This document shows, piece by piece, positions 1 through 12,694 of a stretch of 64,000 nt of DNA. Position numbers and translations under genes: made by a program. The notes beneath the pieces were generated by a model that saw only the letters and a program-made list of their open reading frames with translations, made no database searches and had not been told where the DNA came from. Location: assembly GCF_905163445.1 (NCBI RefSeq), contig NC_053191.1:11594001-11658000 (forward strand), written 5' to 3'. Origin of the DNA: Pararge aegeria (lineage: Eukaryota > Arthropoda > Insecta > Lepidoptera > Nymphalidae). Position 1 is the stretch's first letter. The number at the start of each line of letters is the position of its first letter.

Positions 1-659
1 CTTTTTATAGTGAAAGCAACCATGGCAAATAACAGACCAATGTCAGATGCAAAATATAAAAACACATCTTGTTTGCTAATATTTATAATAGCATTTAGCA
101 TAATCAACCATATTACATATTTTTAAATAACTTTTTGTAAGGACTGTAAATTAGTGGCCCTTGCATTTGAGACTTTAAATGGTCCATGTGTCTGGCGATC
201 TACGAAACCTTGCCCATAGACCAATTGGACAGCATTTTTAATCATCTCCTTTATCAACCCTTTTATTGGTTCATTACAAGGCACATGTGACCTTTCATAA
301 AGAAGGGCTAGACTTCACACCCTTGAGATCACTATGGAAACTCTGTTTCTGAATAATATTTTCCTTCACTGTTATTATTATTATTTTATTTTTTTTATTT
401 ATTTGGGACAGAAAACAATTACATATTACAACAATAGCTCTTAAATTTAACAAATAGAAAAAACAGGGTTAATATGTAATCCACAACACTATCCACATAA
501 TATTGTAAGAAGCAGTAGGGCGATATGATGTAGATACAAGTAACACTTACTATATCTAGTTATGTTTAATTGCTCAAAAGCACATTACTCTGAAAAGTTT
601 AGAAACGCATGCTGGCAATTTAACCTTATTATATTTATATTCAGACTACAAGTTAGCCC

Positions 660-935
660 TCGACTCTATCCATTCTGCTGGTAAATAATAATGCATATTG
701 AATATATAATGGCAGTTATATTAAAAACCATACCCTAATCGGTTTCTAAACGACATCGTGGAATACTAAATCGCTTAGCGGCTTCGCTTGTTTCCACTCC
801 TGAAACCATCCACTAGACAGAAAATTCTGAAAATATAAATTTCAAAATTGCCTCTGCTGGTGATAGAACCCGGGACGTCCTACTTTAAACCACAGCCCTC
901 ACCGCTGCATCATAGTTTCGATCGTCAAAACTGAA
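660..935 (-). repeat. SINE-B copy 1 (tRNA-derived)
   Basis: In reverse orientation, the box gaacccgggacgtcctac gives a tRNA-like GGTTC-type B box. The body shares cgacatcgt...ctaaatcgctta with the other SINE-B copies. It is degraded. Confidence 0.65.
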
Positions 936-1523
936 ATGCATGCATACAGTGGCGTACAGTGAATGTATCTGGTTACTTTTGCAAGAATGCATAGCTAGCA
1001 ATTTGTGTTTGTTTTAGACAAGGTAGACAAAATTATTATGCATACTAACATACTAAATTATACTAAAACTAGGTAATATAGCTGTAAGCTTTATTTATAT
1101 GTGTTTATATGTGTATATGTTTAGGTATGCTTGGATATCCCATTTATTGAAGAAAGTTATAAACATAAAACACTAGGCGAAGGCTACAGTGTGTAACATG
1201 ATTATAAATCATGGCCAAATAAATGCTTATTTTTTAATAATTATTATTTGCTCATTGTTACCTAACTTTATTTTCTACAACGCTCAATGTAATGTGTTTT
1301 CTTGTTATCTTTTTGCATGTTTATATGGCATTAACCTCAAGTAAAATATATATTTTTTCTTATTAACTACATTTATTTTAATGTTCATCGTTTGATTGTA
1401 TAAAGTAATTATTTATAATTTATCTTTAGTTCCCTTTCGATTTGTTAATATTTTTTTTTATATATTTTTCTTTCCTTATTCTGTCTTAAACAATATCTAC
1501 ACAAAATATGATCTGTTCTATGT

Positions 1524-1725
1524 ATGGCGGCCGATTGGCAGCGACCCTGCTTTCTGAGTCCAAGGCCGTGGGTTCGATTCCCACAACTGGCAAATGTTTG
1601 TGTGATGAACATAAATGTTTTTCTACTATTCATAAAAATATTCATTGGTCATCTTAGTACCCATAACACAAGCTACTCTTACTTCGGGGCTATATGGCGT
1701 TGTGTGTATTGTCGTAGTATTTTTT
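1524..1725 (+). repeat. SINE-A copy 1 (tRNA-derived)
   Basis: Head with the polymerase III B-box-like GGTTCGATTCC inside a tRNA-like segment (gaccctgctttctgagtcc), then a body ending ggcgttgtgtgtattgtcgtag. It shares this layout with copies at 5941, 20232, 21204 and 22797. The middle of the body is shortened. Confidence 0.8.
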
Positions 1726-1791
1726 CTACCGTTGCGGTAGGTAAGAAAGACAAATGAACAAATTTTTAACAACACTAAATCGGTATTTGAG

Positions 1792-2025
1792 CGTTGATAT
1801 CCTAGTGGTTAAAGCTTCGGCTCTCATCCAAATCCCGTATCTTTAACTTTTCGGAGTTATGTGTATTTTTTAATTTAAGGAATTTAAATTATCAGTTGTA
1901 TTAACCGTGAGGAAACCTGAGAGTTCTCAATAATGTTCATCAGCGTCGTGGAATATGACCTTAAAACCATTCTCAGTCTGAGAGGTGACACGTGCCCTGT
2001 AGTGGGCCTGAAAACTAAACTACTT
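1792..2025 (+). repeat. SINE-C copy 1
   Basis: Head gatatcctagtggttaaagc, then ttttcggagttatgtg, cgtgaggaaacctgagagtt and gccctgtagtgggcctg. The family ends in (GAT)n where complete; here the tail is lost. Confidence 0.7.
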
Positions 2026-2752
2026 TATAAAATAAACTGGTATAATAGAATAGCAAAACGCATCAAAAAATGCAAGAATAGAAATAACTTTTCGTAGACG
2101 ACAACCGATAAAGTTCAATTTAAACTGTTCCGCAAACTGATCGGTAGTGTTTTGATAATGATAGCGACGAAGCGGTTTTAATAGAACATTTCACTAGGTA
2201 CTATATTGGAAGTATAATATAATTTTGGTAGTCTCTGGTACCTCTTAGGTCATAGTAGTTACAATAAAAAAACTTTGAATTAATGCCGCCGATATGAAAG
2301 CAGCAGTCATTATTTACTATCTGAACTCCTTTCCGTTTATATGTGATAAGCGTTGGTTGAGGAAACTCACCGCAGGTTGTTTCTTATTTTTTTTACGTTT
2401 ACACATCGCATACATAATCGCGTTGGTTTTTACGGCATGCGGTTGTAAAAGGAAAAAGCGCACTAAACAGTTACATGTTTAATAGTTCAAGTCTTCAAGT
2501 AGATACACTTTATATACTCGTAACTACATCTAATTTAACCTTCCAACATAAAAATAAGAATAAGTATTATAAGTTTATTTTTGAATAAACCTCGCTATCG
2601 ATGGGTAATGTCACCTTATTTCAAATAAACACCCAACCTTGCACGGACTGTATAAGACATCCGCTGAAATAGTTCGCAGTGGATTATTTTGGAAACTTTA
2701 ATTAAATAAATAGTTCGGTATATTATTTTATCATTTAAATTTTTTTGAATTT

Positions 2753-2890
2753 ATGACCGACCAAGGAGAAGGATCGCAATTCGACCAGTATGATTTTGAT
2801 TACTCCGCCCACTCTATTGAAGATACTATTTTGTTCGGAAGGTTCATTCATGTTCAACTGCTAATAGAGAAGTTACAAATTATAGAATAA
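2753..2890 (+). CDS. Small ORF of 45 aa, unknown
   Basis: ATG to TAA encodes MTDQGEGSQFDQYDFDYSAH and ends QLLIEKLQIIE. The composition (acidic and aromatic, FDQYDFDY) is less random than neighbouring shadows. There is no recognised family and no clear promoter. It could be a relic of a first exon or a chance frame. Confidence 0.15.
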   Translation: MTDQGEGSQFDQYDFDYSAHSIEDTILFGRFIHVQLLIEKLQIIE

Positions 2891-3477
2891 TAGTTTTATT
2901 TATTGTCTACTAGCTGAAAACCTCTTCTTGGCACATATAAACCTTGCATGTAGATGAACATAGGGCAATTGTCCCGGTAAAAAGAACAGTTTTCGTGTAA
3001 TTTACCCGATTACACCCTCCGAAACCAGCAGAACAAAAAAAATCTCATTCAAACATTCATTTGTAAATTATCTTATTGAAATTATTAAATCCCTCAAACC
3101 TCTTACTTCATTTATTGTTATTATACAATCATGCGTACGCAATACGCATTCGCCCTTATAGGTTGCTAAAGTTAGTCGGCCATTGATCTGCAAACGAAAA
3201 ACCAGTTCCCCAAGGTTAGATAAGCATGCGTATTACCTGTGTGAAAATGCAACATAACCCTTTAAGACCATCTTTCCACCAATAAAGGTAACTCTTGGAA
3301 TCAGCGCTCTCGCTGCTACCGATTTTTCGGTATATCTGCTGAAATTGAAATCGAAACTGAACTTATATTCTAATATAAGAATACAGTCTACTGTATTAAC
3401 ATAGTTCAATTTACAAATTTCTGCCGTTATTCGAGTAGTTTTTTTTTATTCATTACAATTTTTAGTACTTCACTGCA

Positions 3478-3735
3478 ATCTTACCAGTTGGTAAGTGATG
3501 ATGCAATCTAAGATGTTAAAGGTCTAACCTAAAGCATTTATATTAATTACAGATTTCTATACGTACATCGTACCGGAACACTAAATAGCTTGGTGGTACG
3601 TCTTTGTCGGTACGATAACTAGTCACACCCGGCCGAAGCCACCCACAGACCAAACCAGAGAAAATAGAAATTATAATTTCCCCAGTTGCCCCTGCCGGGT
3701 ATTTAACCCGGGGCCTTCACATGTAGGTACAAGCC
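3478..3735 (-). repeat. SINE-B copy 2
   Basis: Contains taagtgatgatgcaatctaag, catcgtaccggaacactaaat, gcccctgccgggtatttaac and ccggggcc, the SINE-B hallmarks, read on the - strand. It ends near 3735, about 190 bp before USP32 exon 1. Confidence 0.75.
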
Positions 3736-3928
3736 ATAAAGGTCGTCATGTAAAGTAGTATTTTGTTTACATATATTGTGTTCAATCTGCGTTTTAGGTT
3801 AGTCTCTTTACACGAGAGAGTTACAAGTCTATAGAGACTAAATTGTCAATGTTCGTTCAATAAAAAAATCGAGTCGCATCGCAAGAAGTTTCACTTGAAA
3901 AGAATACGAGTATAATTTTTATTTTCAG

Positions 3929-4157
3929 GATATAATAGAGCTAGAGAAATGTTTTTGGTCCCTTCGCAATGCAGCACCAACTGGGGAGTTGGATGCGACG
4001 AGCATGCGAGGTCTCCTGTCGCCACCATTACCCCGAGCCGCATTCGAGGGCACTTTCCTCGCCTTTGACGAGAACAGAGATGGACATATTGATTTCAAGG
4101 AACTATGCTGTGGACTCAGCGCTGCTTGCAGAGGTCCTACTACTGAGAGGCTTAAAT
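3929..4157 (+). CDS. USP32: USP32 visible exon 1: EF-hand
   Basis: The exon opens in phase 0 after an attttcag acceptor and ends one base into a codon before gtaagt. It encodes DIIELEKCFW through GLSAACRGPTTERLK. A canonical 12-residue EF-hand loop, DENRDGHIDFKE, lies at 4067-4102 with Asp, Asn, Asp and terminal Glu at the calcium positions. The SPPLP...FDENRD stretch closely resembles vertebrate USP32. The phase-0 start implies an upstream coding exon, which was not found in 1-3928. Confidence 0.93.
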
Positions 4158-7100
4158 GTAAGTCATTATTACATATCAATTCTCTATTTGTGCTGCTAAC
4201 TAATTTCATAACCTTTCCAACAAGTTGCCATCGGGCCTTTGATTACGCGCCGTTTTATATCTTATTTGACAGCGACTATTTTATCAGTCAAACCGATTAA
4301 ACCGTGGGGTCTTGTGCCGCTTATGTCCAGCGGCTCCCTGCGACTCGTTGGATGTCGTCCGTCAAACTAGTCAGGGGTCTACAAAACGTCGCTTTAGGTG
4401 CGGGGTCTCTGGCCTTGCTACTCTTTGAGCTATGTCGGTAATTCTGGTTCTTCTGTGGATCTTCTCATTTTGATTGGATCATGTAGAGATACTCCTAGCG
4501 TAGCTCTCTATCGCTGGGTGACTCACGAGCTCTCTTATTTGGTTGTTGACATACCTAATCATCGCAACTTTTATATGGAGATCACCTTGGGCACTGGTTA
4601 CTGAATTAGGGGTAGCTTTAAGCCCCATGCTTTGAGCGCTTGTGGAGGTACGTCCCTAAACGTCACGCGTTGAACCTGAATTATAGATTTCGATAGAAAG
4701 TTTAATTTAATTCCATTCAAATACAATAGGAGTGTCCGTGACATGCGCAATCAGTAAACGGTTTTTTTTTTATTATCATTGCAGTAGTTTTATCATTATC
4801 ATCATCCAGCCATATTGAGCAGTGGTGTATAAGTGTCCAAATTATTTTAGCCGATACTCATGATTCAGGCGTTTGTGACAATCACCAGGACCGTTGGCTT
4901 AAAGAGCTCTTAGTTTCGAAGTACTTCGTAATTTCTTAACACCAACACCCGTAATATTAAAACTTAACAATATGTATTTATATTGAAAATACGTTGTAGA
5001 AGCTATCTGTGTATTCAAATCTTTGTGTACCTACATGAATCTGATAAAAGCGTAAAGCGTTTGACGTCAAGTGAATTTTATATTTACAATATCGAGTTTG
5101 TAAAGATAATATCTTTTTAACAACATTTTTGTCGGTATTGATAGTTAATTATATTCTATTACTAGGCAACACCGGCTAAGCTTCGCTATCACTGTCTTAT
5201 ATTATTCCCAATTCCGTAGGAACTTGGATATAAAAATAACATACGCATAATATATTATAAAATAATTTTTAAGTTAATGATATAGTTTAGTTTTTAATGG
5301 TATGGTAATCATTCGTCAGCAGGCAGTGGCGTGCACTTCATACATGCGCAAAAGCACTGCCTACCCTCAAATTAATATATAACTCGTGTAGGAGGAGAAT
5401 TTTTGGAAATGCAATTTTCGTGCTGTATGCATACCCTGGTAAGAAGCATAGTGCACGCCACTGTAACAGGGCATGTAAACCGATAACATATTTCCATCGG
5501 AACGTAACGTCTGTCAGGGACGCATTTTCTCAACGGCCGAACCATAATACCGCGGCGTAGAAGATTTTTTTTACATTAAAATACGAAAACCCCTAAAAAG
5601 GTCCTAACAGTGAACGTCCATCGGTTCATGTGATTATATTGATGATTAAATTCGGTAGCACAAAGCCTGCACTCGGGCCAAAACATAAACATTTATATGA
5701 AGTAAATTACCTATAATTATTATCAATTAAATAGCATTTAATTATGGATAAATAAGAAAACTAAATGTATACGGGTTCGTATCTATACATACCTACTATT
5801 CCCAGTTCTTTGATACTTGGTAGGAAAATGCATACAAAAAAATATAAATAAATGTTTAGGTAACGCTATTGTTTTGCAAATGTCTAGTCGAGCAACCGTG
5901 ATGTATCTCGAAAGCATAATATTTCATACAGTATGAGTAATCGGATTGGCGCAGTTGGCGGCCGATTGGCACAGTGCGCAGCGACCCTGCTTTCTGAGTC
6001 TAACGCCGTGGGTTCGATTCCCACAACTGCAAAATGTTTGTGTGATGAACATGAATGTTTCTCAGTGTTGTGTTTATATGTATTTTATAAGTATTTATGT
6101 ATGTTATTCTCTCATCATCTCATTCATATCTTTTTAGTAACCGTAAAACAAGCTACGCTTTTTTATAAAAAAAAACACTCATAATAAAACACTCAAAACA
6201 GAAAGGATTGCTATATTTTCTATGGCACTTGCATCTTTAACTAATAGCACATGAAAGAATGAAACAATGATAACTTTGCCTAGATGTATGCACTTCGGCC
6301 TCCTGTCGATTCATGGGATATAACATTTCGGAGTTATGTGCGTTTACAAAGGGATATCACATTCGATGAAAAACATGTTGAGGAAACCTGCAAGCCTGAG
6401 AATTCAACATAATGTCCTAAGAGGCATGTGAAGCCTACCATTCCGCACTTGGCCAGTTTGGCGGACTGCGGCCTATGCCTTCTTAGTCTGAGAAAATGCC
6501 GGTGCCTGGTATTAGGCCGGTAAGGGTTAGATAATAATAAAACATTCTGTTAGGGGCAGTGTTCGGTATAGTACGCTTCAAATGAAAAGAGGTCTGACCG
6601 CCTAACTGCATTGTACATGATTAGGTAATACAAATGCATAAAAATGATGGCCTAGTGTTTTATTATAATAGGTACAAGTTTAACATACTAAATAAACATT
6701 CAATTATTAATATTACCTGTACATACTGATAGAAAAACAGAACACTATTATGTAGACTTCAATACCGAGAACACCTCGTTTGTTTGTTTCTTTGAATACT
6801 CTATTGCACACACACGTTTTATACAAAGTAATGCCACACACACACACACACGGAAGTAACTTAGTCTAGACATTGAGGCATGCAAAGGCAGTCTTGTCGC
6901 TAAAGCATTCTCTTCCAGACATCGTTCGTTGTTTTGAAAAAGAAAGGAGTGGGTTGGTGTGGCAGTCTATTCTGTTCCTAACACTTAATATACTTTTAAA
7001 TATTAAAATAAACTACATACTCATACATGCAAATGGTATATACATAATCATACATACGCACTATAATGTTTCATAGATAAGAAAACTTTTTTCAAACGGC

Positions 7101-10100
7101 TCAATCCTTATTCAAAGATTGAGCCAGATGTTTGTCAGCAGGGAGGGTATTCCAGAGCCTGACACCTTGATATACTAGTAAAAAAAAGACTCGCTCTAGC
7201 ATGAAAATAAATTGTCTGAAATGAAAATGGCAGAACAATTACAATTAAAATGACTAGTGTTCTATAAACAGCTAACTCATAGTTACTTGGAAGATTTAAC
7301 AACCTTCAAGGTCGTGCTATTTATAACCATGCTTGCACAACCTTACCTTATTAGATACGTATTATATTGCGCATCGGTCTGATAAGGGTTGGTTAGGACC
7401 CAGGAAACTAAAAGCTTACAAAATCTATCGAATCTGCATTTAAGATGTCACAAGTTAGCATTCGATTGCAATTTCACCCGGTGGTAAAGGATGATGCAGT
7501 CTAAAGTGATAGTGGGCTAACCTGTTTCATACAACACATACAATGTTTATATTAAATCTATAACGAAATACTAAACCCGCAACATACTAACACCAATCGT
7601 TTGATTCATTCTTAACATCAAATTCACGAACCTTTGGCAAAAAAGAAAAAAAGGTTTTCGAGGAACATACTGCATCGTAAATCGTGTAGTTTATTTTTAA
7701 GATACAACACCATTGCTTAAAATAAAGTATTCGAATTGTTTTACGCGGCATTCGGTGCCCTTGACTTTGTAATTATGTTTCTTCAAATTTTAATGTTAAA
7801 TCAATTTCTTGTGATGAACAGATTATATTGATTTAACTGAAAATTCACTCATGCAAAAGTGTTATAAGACTTAGCTACTTTGCTCTATGTATTTTTGTTT
7901 TCTTTTGTATTTTTTTAAAGTCAATAATATATTTATTCAAGAAGGCCCATAGGTGGCACTTTTGATGCGTACATTTCATGAGATGATTGCACGGTAGTGA
8001 GATGATGGCGATAACCATATTCGTAAAATTAAAACTAAAGTTACGAGGGTTCCTAAAGCGTCCTGATCTAAGAAGAAGCACACAACAATATTAGCCGGGT
8101 AAACAAACTTAGCCGGTTTAGTTATGTTGTATACAATAAAAATATATTCAAACATCCATCATATACTTTGGTTTTTGAAATTATTTAAGACATTCTTGAA
8201 TAATTATATATTAATTTTATATCTTGGTTTAAGTTCTAAAAAAAAAAAAATCTAAGCACTATTGCAAGCTATCATAGAATATTAGAATATGTCAGAATTA
8301 CTGCAAAAAAATACATCATCCATTGGTTTTAGGATTTTGATAAGCTAGTAGGGTAATAAAATCCTGAAAGTACACGGAAATCCTTTCCATAATTTTTATG
8401 GATATTGGATAGAAGCAGGCGTTACTTTGCGGAAATCCATGATATATTATCAAAATTAAGCTTAATTTGCTATACTCCGCGAAAAGCCGGAGAATCTGCG
8501 GGGTGTAATTTATAATTTCTTCAATCCTTATACTCCACACCAAACAGATCTTCGGGAATATACACTCTACGCACGTTTCGTTCAAATTCATTTAAAATTC
8601 ATTATTCATTGTAAAGTCAAATGAATAATTGTAGAACAATTATTCATTGTTAAGTCAACATCTCCTGAGGATGCTCCGGTTTCGGAGCGAAACGTGCGTA
8701 GAGGGTATATTGCCGAAGATCTGTTTGGTGTGGAGTATAAGGATTGAAGAAATTATAAATTACACCACGCAGATTCTACTGCTTTTCGCGGAGTATAGCA
8801 AATTAAGCTTAATTTTGATAATTTTTATGGATTATAAAATTTTGATAATAACATCGTGTCCAGTTACAAAACACTGACTAAACATCGCTGTATTAGAGTG
8901 TTTAAACGATATCAAGTATCAACTACCTAGTCATTTATGTGCAGATGAAATACACGCAATCGATAAGCTATCTACTTTATCGGCGTTCCCAATTCAATAC
9001 GATGTCATCATGTCAATTATTAATCAGGCGATAGTGAATTTGCATTGGCGCCCATTGACTAATGATTACGTGCTTCTATTAGACCAGGTAAATAAAAGTA
9101 AGATTGTGAAATTACTTAATTATGAAGATTTAATGCTTCTTCTTCGAATCAACGTTATCCTTTGTGCAACTGACAGAGACTATTTCCACCATATTTTATC
9201 CAAATAACCCTGATTTCGATCAACCAATTCTCCCGAGATATTCTCAGAACACTGGTGAACGATACCATCCTTGCGAGACACCATTTAGATTCGTCAACTA
9301 TTGTCAAACATATCCTTTGACTCTTAAGGAAAAAAAATCGATATCATCGAAATTCCTCTTCCTTTGAGAAACAGCAGGTTGTGACAAACAACATCAGAAT
9401 CCCTTCCAAAGCAATCACGGCCCCTCAGTGGAGAAGCAAGACCCATATCTCGAATCTGTATGCGACATCGTACCGGTATGGTAAATCGCTCAGCAGCATT
9501 TCTTTGTCGGTAGGGCGGTATCTAGCCCGCCAGAAATTGAAATTCTCAAATTACCCCTCCCAGCTATTGAGCCTGGGCCGTACCACTTAAAAGACTACAA
9601 CGCTCACCACTACGTCAGGGATGCCTTCATCTATCGTATGTTAATTGCTACCAGTGGAATTTCTATCTTAAAAAATATATCCAAAGATACAAATACCAGA
9701 ACGAGCAGTTAAAATATTGTTTGGGGATTTAAAGCCTTTGGTATCTGTATAAATGAAATTCAGTTAAAATTCGTCATAGATCATAAACCGGTAAAATAGA
9801 TTAACATAGTAATAAGGATTAGCATAGAGACAATCGGAATCGAATCGGACTGTTAAAACGATATACTTGCAACAATATATCATGTAGGTAAAATGAAAGA
9901 AGACACCTGTTTTGATGGTCAAATCATAGAAAGAAAAATTCTAATGAAGACCCAAACAGTTCGGTATCAGAGTTTTAATTTAAATGACTACAAACGCTAT
10001 TGTGCATGATTACAAACATGATGCAATAATTGTTTAATTTTTCCTTGCTGATTTTGTTTAAGTAAGACCACGCCTATCTGAAGTTTTAGTGCAGAACATG

Positions 10101-12657
10101 GCTAGAATTTTGTATTTACTGAGCTGATAAATTAGATTTGTTTATGGTAAGCATTTCATGAGGTTTTATTTAAATTGTGGTACTACATTGTACGATGGCA
10201 CTTTATTGTAGTGTTTGCAATAGTGTTGTCAAACAATTATCGAAAAAGTAAAATGCTAATCGCTTGAAATATATAGTAACCCATTTTTCTAACATATAAA
10301 TATTTAATACTAGCTGTTGCCCGCGACTTCGTCTGCGTTTGATTTTGTTTTTTAATGTGGCATTAAATTTAGTTGTAGATCTAAAGAAATTTAAAGTATT
10401 CAGTATCGCTAAGCCTTAAATGCGGGGTTTGCTGCTGTCCGCTGAGGAGTTCTGTCCTCCATCTCCAACCACAGTTTGGGCAAAATAAACACATATTCTA
10501 ACCTCTATAGTACAAAAATAATTATTTAAATCGGTTATAAGTTATGGTGTATAATCGTCAAACACTCATCCCCATCTCCCATAGGAACCGAGCTTAATGT
10601 CGGGATAAAAAGTATCCTATATTACTTTAACACTTCCAAAAATATGTGTACAAAGTTTCATGAGGATTGGTTAAGTACGTATGGGTACGGAATGGTTAAG
10701 TAACTTACATTCACATTTATAATATTAGTAGGATGTCATTGAATAGTAGTAGTTTTAGTAGTGAAGCGTTTTGTAACAGAGCTCTTCCGGGAAAACACTG
10801 GCGCCAAGCAGTATTGCTGTGTTCCGGTTTGAAGGGTATGATGCCGGTGTAATTCCGGGCTTAGGTAATATTTACGCCTCAGATTGATCGACACAGGGTG
10901 GAACTTTTCAAGAACGTATCTTGCTTTTTCACCATCAGATGGATCATCTGGATCTGGTTGGTCCGTCAAATTATAGCTAACTTTTTTACTGCTCCTATTA
11001 AATATCACTGCCAGTATTTCGCTACGTTAATAATAATATAACCGTCTTCAAATATTATCTATTCATAAATCTCTTTCGTAACTTTCCCTTAGTCGTCGCA
11101 CGGTTCTATTACACCTTATCACTTTCTGCTTTTGTTACATATTCACATGACTCTACATGTTTATTAACATAATTATTAACATAAGGTCCACGTCTCCGAC
11201 TAGGTCGACGAATAGTTATTAGTTATTATATTAGATATCGAAACATTATAGCCCCAGTAGTACTTCTCTACTGTGATTCCCAGAGTAATAAAGTACGGCA
11301 ATTGTTCAAAGGTGTAAGTCTACCTAGGTGGACTAGAGCCTAAACCATTCTTATTCTGTGACGAAACCCACTCCCTGTAGCGGGTTGATAATGATATCCT
11401 TATTACAAAAATATTTTTTTATTGTCTCAGTATGAATTACTAACCTTAAGGAAAATAAAATTCAAGCAACAATAACATTACAATTATTTATTATAATTTG
11501 TTTCCTTCCGTTTAAATTGATTGATGGTTTCCCATCGACAAATAAAATTAGCATTCCGTCTAATATACCGAACCGTTATAGATTATGTTATCGACAAGGA
11601 CGGATTTCCTGCCGTTTTGCACGCTCCAAACTATAGTTTTTTATATCTACTTATTGCCAACCCAACTAGTGCACTGTTAAAACTTTCAACCTCAGCCAAC
11701 TAACGTTTCAATTCTGGGCACAGGCCATTTTTTCATAAAATCTCGGGGATCAAAAGCTTATCCCCACAACGTTGCTCCAATGTGCGTGCTTTGGCGAATA
11801 TTATCATACTAGCGTCTGTCCGCGACTTCGTCTGCGTGGACTTCAGAATTGGATCTAAAGATTCGCTCGTTAACAATTTTAGATTTTCTCTCGGGAAATA
11901 TTTAAGGAATTGGCCTAAAGGTAGCCTATGTTCTTTCCCATGTCAAAGGCTACACGCATGCCAAATTTAATCAAAATCTGTTCAGCCGTTTTTGCGTGAT
12001 TGAGTAACAAACATCCACACTTTCACATTTATAATATAAGTAGGATAACCTGCTCTCTGGCATGGGGATGGACAACACCAAATTCCCATCTTCAGATCTG
12101 GTTCGGAGAGTTTTATGTCGGGAAAACAAAACATGATTTAAGCCAGTTATCGGTGGAACGTAGTTAATATTCCTTGGGCATGTACAATGCTTTGGTTCCT
12201 CGTTTCCAATACGAAGTTTACGAATACCTGAAATGTCCTTCCGGCTTCTGTTTTTCTCATCCTGACTTCATGTGAGATTGCAGCTTCCTCAGAAACGCTA
12301 CTTAGCGCACCCGAGTGCCAACGGGGCGCTATAACTAATAAGCCTCCGCTACCCGCCTTTTCTTCCGTCCGTCTATTAGCCGGCTATATCTGACGTTAAT
12401 GAAAATAGAAAGAGAGAGAGAGAGACAGGAGTGTATTTCATTTGCCCCTATAAAAAAAAGTTAAAGAAAACGACACAAGAAACTTGTTTTTGGAGTTTTT
12501 AATAAATCAATATGTGTACCATTTACCCATAATGTTAATATTGTTCAAATGTTTTATATTGCGGAAGGTAACCCTTTGGTGTGCAAGTCCAATAGGGTAA
12601 ATTGTGACTATAACAATTATTATGACCCAATTATTACATGCATGCCACAATGAATCG

Positions 12658-12694
<37 letters not shown>

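Larger units (their letters stand above)
1..3928. other. 5' flank or USP32 intron, no supported gene
   Basis: AT-rich DNA. It holds reverse-oriented SINE-B copies (about 660-935, 3478-3735), SINE-A (1524-1725) and SINE-C (1792-2025). No exon matching the missing USP32 N-terminus is visible. One small ORF at 2753-2890 is listed separately. Confidence 0.7.

Noticed and set aside
1..3928. N-terminal USP32 exons
   Set aside because: Nothing in any + frame resembles the first roughly 190 residues of USP32; they are most likely upstream of the window.
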